Below the pieces are notes generated by a model. The model was not told where the DNA came from, made no database searches, and was given only the letters and a program-made list of their open reading frames with translations. 64,000 nt of DNA from positions 62,001-126,000 of the forward strand of contig JANCIK010000001.1 in assembly GCA_028532985.1 (NCBI GenBank), read 5' to 3'. Every line of letters starts with the position of its first letter. The first letter of the stretch is position 1. Shown piece by piece: positions 1-11,138 of this stretch. Source of the stretch: Stropharia rugosoannulata (lineage: Eukaryota > Basidiomycota > Agaricomycetes > Agaricales > Strophariaceae). The translations under genes and the position numbers were made by a program.

Positions 1-2572
1 TGCACCACTGCCGCCTATCGGTGCCGTACAGCGTGGTCCATTGAAGCGGGCCCTGCAGCCACTGCGCAACCCATGTTTGCACCCCGTCTGTCGACCGTTC
101 AGCCTCTTGATGAGCATTTCCGCACGCCACAACTTCTACGGCCACCATTTCCCTCTCCACATCTCCGACAAAGCACGGCTCGTTAATCGGGGTGTCCTCC
201 TCATACGCCAGGAACCACGAAGGATCCGTGGGAAGCGGAGGAGGTGACAGGTTGTCGACCTCGTCGATCTCGCCATCTTCGCGCGCACCCTCGTCAACCG
301 CATGCATGCTCGTGTTCGGATTCGATGCGATTTTGCGAGGCGCGGCTTGAAGGGGCGTTCTTGTGCTTGCTGGATCTGTCGACTCTGGCCCTTTGACCAT
401 TACCACCATCCCCTTCTCCTCCACCTTCTCATCTACCTCAGCCTGTATCGCCTCCCTCTCCTTTCCCTTGCCGTTCACCTGCACCGACCCTTCCTTCGCT
501 TTCTCACGTCTCTCTGTCTCCCCCGCCCTCCATTTCTCCTTTCTCACGGCAGATGCAGTCGCGATGGCCGCTGTGGCAGGCGCAGGCGCAGACGCAAGCG
601 TCGCAGGAGACCTGCTCCGCATCGCACTCGCAGTAGCTAGAGGCATTGGCGTTGTCGCTGCGGGCTTTGTGATGGTTTTGGCTTTGCGCATCACCACCGC
701 GGTCGGAGAAGAGGGATTGGTATTAAGCGTCGTCTGTGGACCCAAGGAGGAGGCTGTCGGTGTAGAGAATGAGGCCGCAGGTGTCGCAGGCGCCGCTGTA
801 GCACTGGACGAACTTGGACTTGAGGATTTCATCCTCACGGCTGGCGGCGCCTTCGATGACACTGCTTCTGGTTTCGTGGGAGGCGCAGGCTTCATCTTGG
901 AGCTCCCAGCCGCTGCCAGTGAGTAAGACGCCTTGACCTGAGTACCAGCCTGCGCGGGCGTGGAGTGAGTGGCCGCTCGCATGGACATGTAAGCCGCATC
1001 TGCAGTAGAGGGGCCGCTCTCTATCGCACTCTTCGAACCTGGAGACCAGGAATTACCCGCAACCGGAGTTGACTCCTCCTCGTCCTGCTCCGTCCCCGTC
1101 GCTTTCTGTTTTCCTTTGCACTTTGCAGAAGCAACTGCCTGTACCACTGCCTCCCTCCCCTTTCCCTTTCCCTTGCCCTTCACCTGCGCCGACCGCTCCA
1201 TCACTTCCGACCCTTTCTCCGACTCTCTGGTTCTTCCTTTGTCGTTGCTCACATCAGACGCAGGCGTGGTGGCCGCTGTCGCAGGCTTAGGTGCGGGCAC
1301 TGGTGCATGCCTGCTGCGCGTCGCTCTACCAGTACCTACGGGCGTCATTTCTACCGGTGCAGGCTTTGTGACCGCAGCTTTAGCCATGGGCTTTACCTCT
1401 GCGGTTGCAGACGAGGGCCAGGTAGCCAGCGTCGTGGGCGGGCCCGCGGAGAAGACCGTCGGTGTGGAGGAAGGAGCGGACGCTGTCGCATGCGGCGATG
1501 TAGCCCTGTCCTTCGTAACACTGGATAAGCTCGAGGATGACGCAATGGGCGCGGAAATGAGGGGCTCTGGCGAACATGGAAGGTCTGAGTCTATCGTAAG
1601 AGACTTCATCATCCTTTCCAACACATTCATCGGGTCCTGACCCGCTGTCGATGGCGTTGGTGCTGTTATTGTGCGTGGCGGCACCATCTCCGTCTCCATA
1701 TCCTTGGCCTGACCCTTGGCCTGCCCCTGTTCGACACTACTCTCCTCCTCCACCTCCGTAGCCTTTTGTTTGCCCTTATATTTCTCAGAAGTAGCGGCGG
1801 GCTCTACCAGCATCGCTATGGGCATTCTGTGTGTATCACTCGGCGAATCTGAAGTCAACGACGACGTCGCCGCAGGTAGAGGCATCGAGTCCCGCGGTGC
1901 CGCTCGGGCAAGTTCTGTGGAAACAATGGTGTTGGTGCTCACCGGCGTGGCCCATGATGGGGATGCCGGGATTGTCGGAGCGGACGGTGTGGCCACTGCC
2001 GTAGATGAAGAGAGCTCATGTGTCGTAAAGGACGACGTCGGCGACGCCAGTGGCTCAGACGCGGAAGTGAGCCTAGCTGCGGAAAATGTAAACGTAGTTG
2101 ACGGGACCGAGTTCCCAAACAGAAAGGGCGCTTGCTGAATCTGCGCTGGATGGGGATCAGGCGAAGTGGAATATTCATCAAGGGACGGCCAGCCTCTTGA
2201 AGTTAAATATGACTCTGGTGTTGAATATGTGAACGCGCTCATAGGGAGCGCATTCAGAGTGGGATTCGCGCCGGGCGCCTCTATATCCCAGTTCGAGTTG
2301 TACCGGTCGAAAGTTTCGATGATCTCGTCCCAACATAAGGACACGTCGTGTGGCGTCAGGTCTCCGTCCTGTGTGGGTTGCACTGGAGAGAGGTACGGCG
2401 CAGTGGGTGGTGGGGTCCAGGAGGAGTCTAAGAGAGCCGTGGTCGGGATATCGCTGCCCGGCGCGACTGCCACACTGAGGAGCGCTTGTTCAGCTTCGGA
2501 CACCTGGATTACCCAGTTTAACATCTCCAAGTTAGCTTCAGACCAGATTACATCGTCATTTATCCCGTCCAT
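1..2572 (-). CDS. Long low-complexity protein, 3' end beyond window
   Basis: An 857-codon minus-strand frame stays open from ATG 2570-2572 to the window edge; I checked every codon and found no stop. An in-frame TAG lies 16 codons upstream, so this ATG is the first available start. The N-terminal ~170 residues look like ordinary coding sequence (for example SLCWDEIIETFDRYNS). The middle is rich in Ser, Pro, Ala, Thr and Lys. It contains two diverged internal copies of a block with KGKGKGK and two KGKQKAT motifs, common low-complexity features of Agaricomycete proteins. The last ~60 visible residues become Trp/Glu-rich. I recognise no domain and assign no function. Open frames on the opposite strand here (for example 363-926 and 1116-1640) are compositional shadows. 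Termination or introns beyond the edge cannot be seen. Confidence 0.6.
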   Translation of the reverse strand, partial: MDGINDDVIWSEANLEMLNWVIQVSEAEQALLSVAVAPGSDIPTTALLDSSWTPPPTAPYLSPVQPTQDGDLTPHDVSLCWDEIIETFDRYNSNWDIEAPGANPTLNALPMSAFTYSTPESYLTSRGWPSLDEYSTSPDPHPAQIQQAPFLFGNSVPSTTFTFSAARLTSASEPLASPTSSFTTHELSSSTAVATPSAPTIPASPSWATPVSTNTIVSTELARAAPRDSMPLPAATSSLTSDSPSDTHRMPIAMLVEPAATSEKYKGKQKATEVEEESSVEQGQAKGQAKDMETEMVPPRTITAPTPSTAGQDPMNVLERMMKSLTIDSDLPCSPEPLISAPIASSSSLSSVTKDRATSPHATASAPSSTPTVFSAGPPTTLATWPSSATAEVKPMAKAAVTKPAPVEMTPVGTGRATRSRHAPVPAPKPATAATTPASDVSNDKGRTRESEKGSEVMERSAQVKGKGKGKGREAVVQAVASAKCKGKQKATGTEQDEEESTPVAGNSWSPGSKSAIESGPSTADAAYMSMRAATHSTPAQAGTQVKASYSLAAAGSSKMKPAPPTKPEAVSSKAPPAVRMKSSSPSSSSATAAPATPAASFSTPTASSLGPQTTLNTNPSSPTAVVMRKAKTITKPAATTPMPLATASAMRSRSPATLASAPAPATAAIATASAVRKEKWRAGETERREKAKEGSVQVNGKGKEREAIQAEVDEKVEEKGMVVMVKGPESTDPASTRTPLQAAPRKIASNPNTSMHAVDEGAREDGEIDEVDNLSPPPLPTDPSWFLAYEEDTPINEPCFVGDVEREMVAVEVVACGNAHQEAERSTDGVQTWVAQWLQGPLQWTTLYGTDRRQWC

Positions 2573-5500
2573 TTGTTGGTCCAAGCTAAGGGTCTTGCTG
2601 CGACTGCGTTTAAGCTGCTATATCTCTAGGTTAATGAAAAGTCTTACCCGAAACTTCTCCTTCACTTCCCGGTGCAGTCTGCGCGTCCCGCAATATGGTG
2701 ATGGTTGATGTCACAGAGAATGATAAGTGGGGGGACAGTTTTTGTCTGCGCTGGAGGGTCCAAAGCTTCTAATGGCCCGGACTTGCTTAGACCCACGCAC
2801 TGCATGATGAAATTTACCCGATTTTGTTCCCATTCGGGCGCGCTCAATTTTCCGTGCAAGTCTCGTGAATTTTCCCATCAGTAGGAATATCCCACGCACT
2901 GTACGTTCCCTTTTCACCACGGAAACGCCTTCCACGCTCTGATGATCTACGACCCACTTCCGCGGTTTTCGTCATCGCTCTGCCGTCCACTCTGCCCATA
3001 TACGCGCCGGTGTCGCGTCCGATCATGCTTTCTCGACCAGAAAGCTAATAGCTGGCATTATTCGCGACTAAAAACAAATCCGCCGCGATAAGGAGCTTGA
3101 ATCATGACACGGCTCTATAACCTCCGGAGCGCCGTATGGCACACAGCGCCGCTTTTCCTCCTCGTTCCCTTGTTTTAAGAGGTGTGTATACCCATCTGGT
3201 TAGCCACACTCCCCATCTCTAGCGTTCTGACTCGCACCCTGTGAGATCGCTTGATCAATCACCTTGCTTTGTGGGCGAGCTTGGGTATTCTCGGCGCTCG
3301 TTCGGCGCCGTCGCCCGCAGCATCCTCGCATTGGAGATCCGAGAGCGTGATAAGGCCCAAGATGACCCAGCCCTTCCCGCTGGGTACATTCAAGAGGCCC
3401 CCATTGAAGCTTCGAGCAGCACAGGCAACACGGCACGTCCTCGATTTTTTGTGTTGTACGACGCGTCGATCTATATTTAGATTTTTCCCTGATCGATGAT
3501 AGTTGATTCGATTACAATTTGACCATCAAGCTTCAAGCTTCAAGGGTGAAGACGCTTACTTATCGCATAAAAGGCCAGTAGCATGTGCGGACGGGGGGCT
3601 ATGTATAGCTATGCAGCGCTATACGAATGGCTCCCATAGCAAGAAGACGATAGGATGTACTACCGCCACGGCGTGCGCTCTGTTTTCGCATGGGCATATC
3701 TCGTAAAAGCTATAGCTTGGGTACACCAGTGAAAAAAATGCACCGTCCCGTGAGGTACCAGATTTGGGGCAACATTTTTATTTTTGGGTACTCCCAACCC
3801 ACGTGGCAGACGTACAAGCGCACGGCAAAGAGATGCGTTAACACTTGCCATGCACTCTGCGCACTTCCAGAGCAATAATCCAGTCAGAACAAATAAGGTG
3901 CAGTCGGGAGCAAATCGTAAAGAAATAATCAGTGGTGAATGGTTCGTGAATAGACCATAGGTACGCGCTGAGGCGCCAGAATATCATCCCAAGCCCTCTG
4001 TGTGATTTCACCACGAATAATTTCCCAGCAAGTGGCATTGCGAAACGGCGCGCCGCTCTGGCATTCCCGGGCGCCCAACCTTGTACTACACCCCAACAAG
4101 CTAGGCAGCGCGCATACCTTGGACTAGGGAAAACGCCTACTGTATGATGAGATATTCTGACGTCCAATGGTCATGGTAAGCGAAACAGGTCAGTGTTCCT
4201 TTATACCCCGTTCCACACGATTTATGATACCGCAATGTACAGTCGGACAAAGTTCGTTAGTGATTCATGAAGTGAATATATTAGTATATATATCATGGCA
4301 TTTACTTACACAGGACCGACGAAGTAGGCTAATAACGACGCCCCACGAGTACTACAAAACAGGGAAGAATTAGTAGAAAGCCTGATTTCTGTTTAAACTC
4401 TCACCAACTGTGGTGGTTATAACCAACCAAACGAAAGCAGCGCGGCGTCTGCGCGAGATTATACAGCCCTGCATGAAACCATCATTCCCATTAAATGGTC
4501 CTGTGAGCAGCTTACTGCCGATGCAAACCCTCAGATTAGTTCGCAAGCATACCGCTGGTCAGGACAAAAGGTGATGTTAAAATGCGCAGAATCACGCGAC
4601 AGATACACATCGAAGGAACTAGGCGCACAGCGGAAACACAAAAAAGAGACAGAAAGTACCGCATGCGATGGGTGAAGCAACACCTGCACATACCATGCAG
4701 TGATCGCTATGCAAGACTACGACAGACGGTGTCGGATAGTTAGCAAGCACATACCAACAATGCACGTAGAGGGATAATGCACGGCATGCCAGGGGAAATC
4801 GTAGCCACGACTCCGCACTGGTTCGTGATGCACAAGAGAGCAAATCACAACTGAGAAAGGCACACGTAATCCGCCAAATTGATTAGGCCCTGAACACTTG
4901 TACCAGCGCATCCAGAACACCAGGCATCGCGGAATGTATATGGAGGGAAAGACCGGGTAGGCAGTGGCAGCACCGGTGGCACAAGTATGTGCACAGTGCG
5001 AGTCCCGGCAGTGAGTGTCGCGGACGGGCGGGTTGTAGCAGAGGGACCTAGCAAAGCGGGGGCGACGGGATGGAAAGAGGCGCGCAAAACAAGGAAGGGG
5101 GCGGAATTGCTATGGCGTAGAACTCTTACAGCGTTGTATCTCTTGCAAGACGGGTCCAGATGCGAATAGTGCGGAAGGGGCCGAATGAATGCACGAATGT
5201 GACGACGAAGCTGGTGCGCGGGATAACGAGAGATGCAATACAATACGAGTACTGACCGGGACCCGTGAACGTCGTGGATGGACCAGCGGCAGTGGAATGG
5301 TGATCTACTGATCCGATGGAGCATGCACCAGCAGGTGGACACGCATATGTAAGATTGTGTTTGTGGGTGTAAGTGCGAGCGACGACTGGTGGGGTCGTCT
5401 TTGAGGGCAGTTCAAGGCAGAGAAATAAGAGAATTAATGATTGAGTAGTGTGGAGTAAATTTGACGAAGTAAGACTCTATAAAATGATTGTAGCTGAGCT

Positions 5501-6405
5501 GTGGATGGTAAAACGAAGGTGGGTCGTCAATTAACCCCCTAGCTACATGTACACAAAAGCATGTATATATAAATAAAATATACAACTTCTCCTAACTCCT
5601 GAGGGCCAACTGAGTTCTCTCCAGAATATTCTTGCTATTATGCCCGAAACCTAAAGATATTCCGTGGACCGATACCAACTGTCTTAAGGTTATTTCTTCC
5701 AATGATCGTTGATGAAGTCAAACGTCGCAGGCGATGCGAATAGTTCACGGACACGAGGTAGATATGGTGTTTGCTGCATTTTCTGAACTGCTGTTTAATG
5801 TGGTTCACGTACAGGTTTCGTAAATGTCAATTACCGTTTCTTTATAGAGGCAACAGCGCACGCCGGTGCCTGGTGATGGAGGGCGATAAGCTAGTTGGGT
5901 GGGAGATTCCTACAATCCGATATAACTTAATCTCGTGCCCAATTTTGGCCCCCCGGACAGGCTATGACTTGCATTATTATACGGTACATGTGTACTTCTC
6001 CGAGATGGCGAGCGGTCATAAATCGTCTATCGCGAGAGATAAAGCACAGCATCTTGCCTCATGGGTTACGCAAGTGCCGTCATAAGGACATGCTATAAAT
6101 AGGTCAATCGTATCAGTGCATCTTTGCCGGGCCAAGATCGAGGGTTCAGTACTCAGAAACTAGTGCTCAGTGACTGCCATGATGTCTATACTACGTGATT
6201 ATCACCAATTGTCCAATAAGATTCAGTACTGCATTTACAGATACTGAAATTTCTTGCTCGCATTCTTTTTGCGGTTTGTCTTCCTAATAGGGCGATATCA
6301 ATCCTGCAACAGCCACAGTGATGGTTGCAAGGCTGGTATCAGCTAAAGATTTAAAAGGACAAGTTGAGGTGTGTATACTTCACTTTTAACCACGATCCCC
6401 CCCCC
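2573..6405. other. Stretch without a supported gene
   Basis: No frame here shows convincing coding character, splice-joined exons or a known domain. The part from about 4580 to 5400 is purine-rich on the plus strand, and its minus-strand open frame (4845-5342) reads as Ser/Pro/Arg/His-rich low complexity. The stretch 5500-6400 is more AT-rich and directly precedes the F-box-like gene, so its promoter must lie here; I see no clear TATA box. Confidence 0.5.
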
Positions 6406-7925
6406 ATGTCGGACCCGCAGAAACATCTTTCGAACAATGCAACAAGCATGCCCGTCCTTCCACTCGAGCTTGTCGATCTCATCCTCACCGAGTCAACACT
6501 CACCAACACACAACACAATTTCCAAGACGAAATTATCTCAACAATATCACTTTTATCCCATCGCTTTCGTTCTATCGCCAATCGGATACGATTCAAAGAG
6601 TGTACCATTTTCCTATGCGAGACAGCTCATCTCTACCGGATAAATGCACTGGAGCAGATTATCAAATCACCGATATGGTCCGTGGAGGAAAATGTATTAC
6701 ACCATCTGCGAACACTGCACGTTGAATTTGGACTGTTCGAAGGAATTAACATGGTAGAGAACTCATTGGTTTCCATATTCAACTCCGTGTTTCAGAGCAC
6801 GGCACAACGAGACTGCTCTCTTCATTTGACTGGTGAACCTTCCAGATACTCTCTGTGGCCGTTAAAGATCGAAGCTCCAAAATTCATGACCGCTATATTG
6901 GAGGCTTGCTCTCATCCCAATGTATCCTTCCTCCATATCACCAGATTGGTCTCCGTGCCCCCTTCTCTGTGTTTATCGCCGTATATATCGGTTTTATCAC
7001 TTCATTCTGTATCATTCGAGCGACTTGAAGACATCCCTCTACACAGCTCTACACCATCCAGGGAAAGCGAGACCGCCTTTCGAAATCTACAATCCCTGAC
7101 ATACGACAACTCGACCGACTTCTCGCGCTTTGATTTCAAACAAGACTCCCCTGCACACCTGCAAAACATAACCATCAAATGCTTACGTTACGATACTCGT
7201 AGGTTGTGCACGGACCTATACCGCATGGCTGGTGCTCTGAAAACACTAACGCTGGAATTAAAACAAGGTAAACTAACCATCCATTTTGTATTTATTATAT
7301 ATTGCTGATGACCGTTCAAGGCTTAAACGACTGTCCAGAGACTCTCGACTACGGTCTACTCCCAAATCTTTCATCACTTACCATTTCCGCGAACAAGTTC
7401 TGTTTTCCAGTAAACCGAGATACTCCCACCTTGTTCACGTTCATCAGTCCGCTTCTGCCACGGAACTCTACCACCCTTCGAACCATAACCATCGACATGA
7501 AGGTAACAGTCTACTGCCCTCATGGGTATACTGACCAAAGCCATCACCAGGCGGTGTTGCTCAAATTCCACGACAACATTGGTGAAGCAGGTCTTGTGAA
7601 ATACTTGGAAGACGTCCAATACCCACTTAAACGCTTTGACCAGGGAATACCGCGCCTCAATGTATCTTTGTCACCCAGAATCGTCCATGCTGTCAGTCAT
7701 CGTACTTTCCGTGCCCTTAGGAGTCACGAAGAGACACAAAAAGATCTTATGAACATATTTTCGCGTTTGGATAATACCAAAGGCGTGTTTTTGTCAGTTG
7801 AAAGTCACCTAGGACATTCTGAGTAAGTTATTCATCATCATATTTATTACGCGCGAATTTAATGTCAATCTCTTAGAATGAACAATACAATACAAGAGTA
7901 TCTAGACTTTTTGCGCGAATGGTAG
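6406..7925 (+). CDS. F-box-like protein, 3 exons, 470 aa
   Basis: Exons 6406-7267, 7321-7822 and 7877-7925 join in phase across introns of 53 and 54 bp (gtaaac...caag; gtaagt...cttag). The product begins MSDPQK and has an F-box-like segment at about residues 15-55 (MPVLPLELVDLILTE... followed by LLSHRFRSIA). After it comes a long region with scattered Leu-rich motifs, as in fungal F-box proteins with divergent LRRs. It ends EYLDFLREW. F-box proteins act as substrate adaptors of SCF ubiquitin ligases; that role is inferred from family, and no substrate can be proposed. An upstream in-frame TTG at 6364 is not a plausible eukaryotic start, so ATG 6406 is used. There is no sign of decay. The F-box assignment rests on pattern and could be wrong; the gene structure is solid. 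Confidence 0.8.
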
Positions 7926-10900
7926 ATGCTATAGTGAATTGATAAAGTTAATATATAGGCAATGAGTTGACTTAACGACAAAAGTGGGCATCGGATACAA
8001 GGACAAGCATCGCCCATGAAAATTGAGAGCTGGTGTCGTGAATTATTGGTAGTTACAGAGAAGTGACCAAACGGTATTATCGTGAACCGAGGCACACAAC
8101 CATGAGTTACAGGTGCCAAGTCGAAATTCATCACCAATTGACGGAGAAGATGGATGTTACATTGGAGCCAGACAGGAGCGCCGCAGGTTGCGACGGGATG
8201 AACAACAGTAAAGACAGGCAGGAAGTCGAAAGCGACACAGTATCGGAAGGGATCCCAGGGGATCTAAGACCGAAGAAATAAGACACACATTCAAAGCCTG
8301 TGGTGCCATGCAAATATCAACATCACGGTAGACATGCATCACAGAACGGAGGATCGCGGGAACGGTATTCAGATGTATCCTAAGATACTGCAGAGGCACA
8401 GCGGTCCGATATATCCTCATACACGCTCCCCGAGTTTGTGAAGTTGTTAAAAGAACAGGGACTGGACGGAACGTGCGCGAGACTTGGAGATTCAGAGAAT
8501 GAGAGACTTAACGAGTGAATGCGAGACTCGGGACTAGATGTGAGACTCGTGACTGGAATGCGAGAGGCACCAGTTGCATCGGAGATGCGCCAGTAGACTA
8601 CGATATTTGGAGAGAATGTACCACAAGAATACGACAGTGTCGGGTACGTTGACAAGTAGAAGTAATCAAAGCCAGATAAGCGTGCAGGGGTGACAGACCG
8701 GGATAAGGAACACATCTCGCATGTCACGTCAACGATGCATCGGCGCTACGAGAAAAAAAAAACAATGCAGCGCAAGTGACGCACGGATGGCGTGCAAGGG
8801 CCTTACAGGAGAAGGATGTAGACCGGGCTGCTCTTCAGGCTGAAATTTAAGATTGATAAAAAGCGGGGCAGGGAGGAGCGAATCATGATGCAGGAAGAAC
8901 GAAGTCGCCGCATGACGAGGCCGCAAGAGTACGCAACGACATACGACCGGAGTAATGAAGTACGAAGCCATCGCCGCAAGAGGACCACGAGCCCGCTTAG
9001 GGAAACAGATGCACTGTAACGACAGTGAACGTCCAACACAGCGGCTTATACGCACAGTCGAAATATGGAGTGCCGCAGCGGGTACTAGGGGAGCCCTGTC
9101 AGGTGCCGTAGCGGGTGCTAGAAGACATGGAACACGACCGTTGGGGCGTGTGCTGTTTGTAGTACTGGTCCATATCCGCGACAACAAGAGCGAGAAGGGA
9201 GAGGTCGTCGTTAACCTGGCGGCAGGGGCTCGTAGGAGGACCGAGGGAGAGCATTGGGCAAGACCGAAGGTGAAGGTGAGGGTATTGCAGTGGCGCAATG
9301 AGACAGTTGACCCTACATGTCCAAAACTGCGGGGTGACGCGGCTCAAGGGGCCGGAAGACGGCCTGGGCAGGTAGATAGTAACAGGTGAAGAAGAGGGGG
9401 GGTCCACCCGGGTGTGCAACAAGGCTTCCAAGTCAGCTTGAGCGGTGACAGGGGACACGTTGAATCGAAACCTATAATAGCAGGTCCAGAGAACAATCCC
9501 GCTGGAGCAGAGATGCAGTACTGACACATCACAAGTGCCCACATCGCTCTGACGCCACGAGGGGCGAGACCTAGGTCAGTCGCGCACGAGCCAAAGGGGC
9601 ATACAAAGTCTACACCGGGATTGATGCGGGCAGGGACGCGCATAAGCCAGACGAAACGGGATATCCATAGAGAAGACGAGGACAGGGAGCACCGGGATCC
9701 AATATCCAGGCTTTGCACGGTCGCACGGGATCTGAACCCAAGGCTAGTCAATCGAAGGACAAGAGAAGAAAGGAGGTACTACAATATGGTAGCTGTAGAG
9801 GCGGGACGGGACGCATGACATACCTATGGGCGTATACATACGCAGATCTGGCTGGTGGATGGGTAGACGGAGAAACATCACATAAAGGCGGAACGAGACG
9901 CACCGGTAGTAGACGGACGGCCGAGCAGGCTCAAGTTGAGCAGGGTAGGGCAGGACGGCGGGGCGGGCGAGACCGGGTGATGTCATGCGAGAGGCCATGT
10001 TACTAGGGGATGGTTGGGGGATGGTAAGCAAGACGTTGGACAGGAAACGGAGAGCATCCAGGCCTTTATCTGCAGTCAAACGGACAAGCTAGGAGGAGCT
10101 GGGATGCGACTGACATACCAAATGTTCCAATGGTCAGAGGAGCCATGTTTGAAATTTGAAATTTGACGGACGGGGACCCGGCAGGTTCAGGAAAGACTAT
10201 TGGAGTGACATGAAGGCAGCGAGAAGACGGCTGTAGGAACCATGCGTTATGGAAAAGCAGAGGGCATGAACGGGAGGAAGGGTTGGAGTCACGGCTGAGG
10301 AAATAACCCTGGAGATGGGACGAATGACACGACTTATGTAATAAACACTCACACTCAACTGCTTCCGCGCCCCGTCCGGTCACCCGCGAGCTCATGGACG
10401 CTCTACGCAGAACGCGTACTACCGCATCATTTCTATCGACGAGCTGGCCCAGCTGAGGCGACATTTCCGACTAAGAACTTTTCTCTATTTATAGCGCACG
10501 GGATCTTTCACTCGGATGCTCTGCCGTGCAGCGCAATGCTCAGCAAGAGTCGTTCATTCTTCAGATTACTCCACAGCGCACTGCACAGCATGCATTTGAA
10601 GCTCCGAGCTACATGCGTGTGCGTAAACTCCACTTCACTCCGCCCCGAACGAAAACAATCGACATTACGCAACTTATGTTCGACCAAGTACCACTGTGGA
10701 CCCACGCGACTTTCCTTCCGCATAGATTACACTTGGCCATGGCCACCCATAATGGATAGTGGTTTCACTATCGCCAGAATTAAAACTAAATTCCTGACAA
10801 TTAGTCAGATGAAATATAAATGTGCGCATAACAGTGAAAATACCCTTCGTAAATCATGACAATGGAGTCCTGGTAAATGTGCCCATCCCAAGTGACTCTC

Positions 10901-11035
10901 GTGAATAACAATGAAAATCCACTTTGTCCTCAATGCAAGTTTCTTGTACGTTTCCTTATTCTCCGTGTCACCCGGGTAGTGTCTTAGCTTCCGATCAGTC
11001 CTACTTTAGATTACCACTTACATCCAAAGTAATAC
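7926..11035. other. Purine-rich stretch, no supported gene
   Basis: From about 8200 to 10350 the plus strand is strongly enriched in G and A (runs such as gggacgggac, ggaggagg). Open frames on the minus strand are Ser/Pro/Arg/Leu-rich shadows of that bias (8729-9298, 9099-9542, 9744-10079) and have no domains or in-phase introns. The stretch 10500-11000 has more normal composition but also no recognisable gene. Confidence 0.5.
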
Positions 11036-11138
11036 CAACCTCCAGCGCAATGCCAGCCGCGTCCTTGACCCATGGCACATCCATTATCCCATCCCCAACT
11101 GCAGCCATCATCCGGAGCAAGGCTTTTGCATTGTTAAG
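11036..11138 (-). pseudogene. Orphan exon of MLKL/NLR N-terminal-like family
   Basis: The minus strand encodes NNAKALLRMMAAVGDGIMDV followed by PWVKDAAGIALEV. It is clearly homologous to the first exon of the gene fragment at 33587-34210 (NNAKASLRIMAAAADGVMGM...). Similarity stops at the point where both copies have a possible 5' splice site. No downstream exon of the family (the NKEACKDLA-type helix) is found after it. I read it as an isolated, relict exon of an MLKL-like or fungal NLR N-terminal helical domain. The family name is inference from short helical motifs. Confidence 0.5.

Noticed and set aside
363..2138. Plus-strand frames of 140-190 aa, Ala/Val/Gly-rich
   Set aside because: They are antisense to the 857-codon minus-strand frame, which shows better coding character at its N-terminus and remains open throughout.
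4845..5342. 165-aa minus-strand frame
   Set aside because: Low-complexity shadow in a purine-rich tract, no domain or exon structure.
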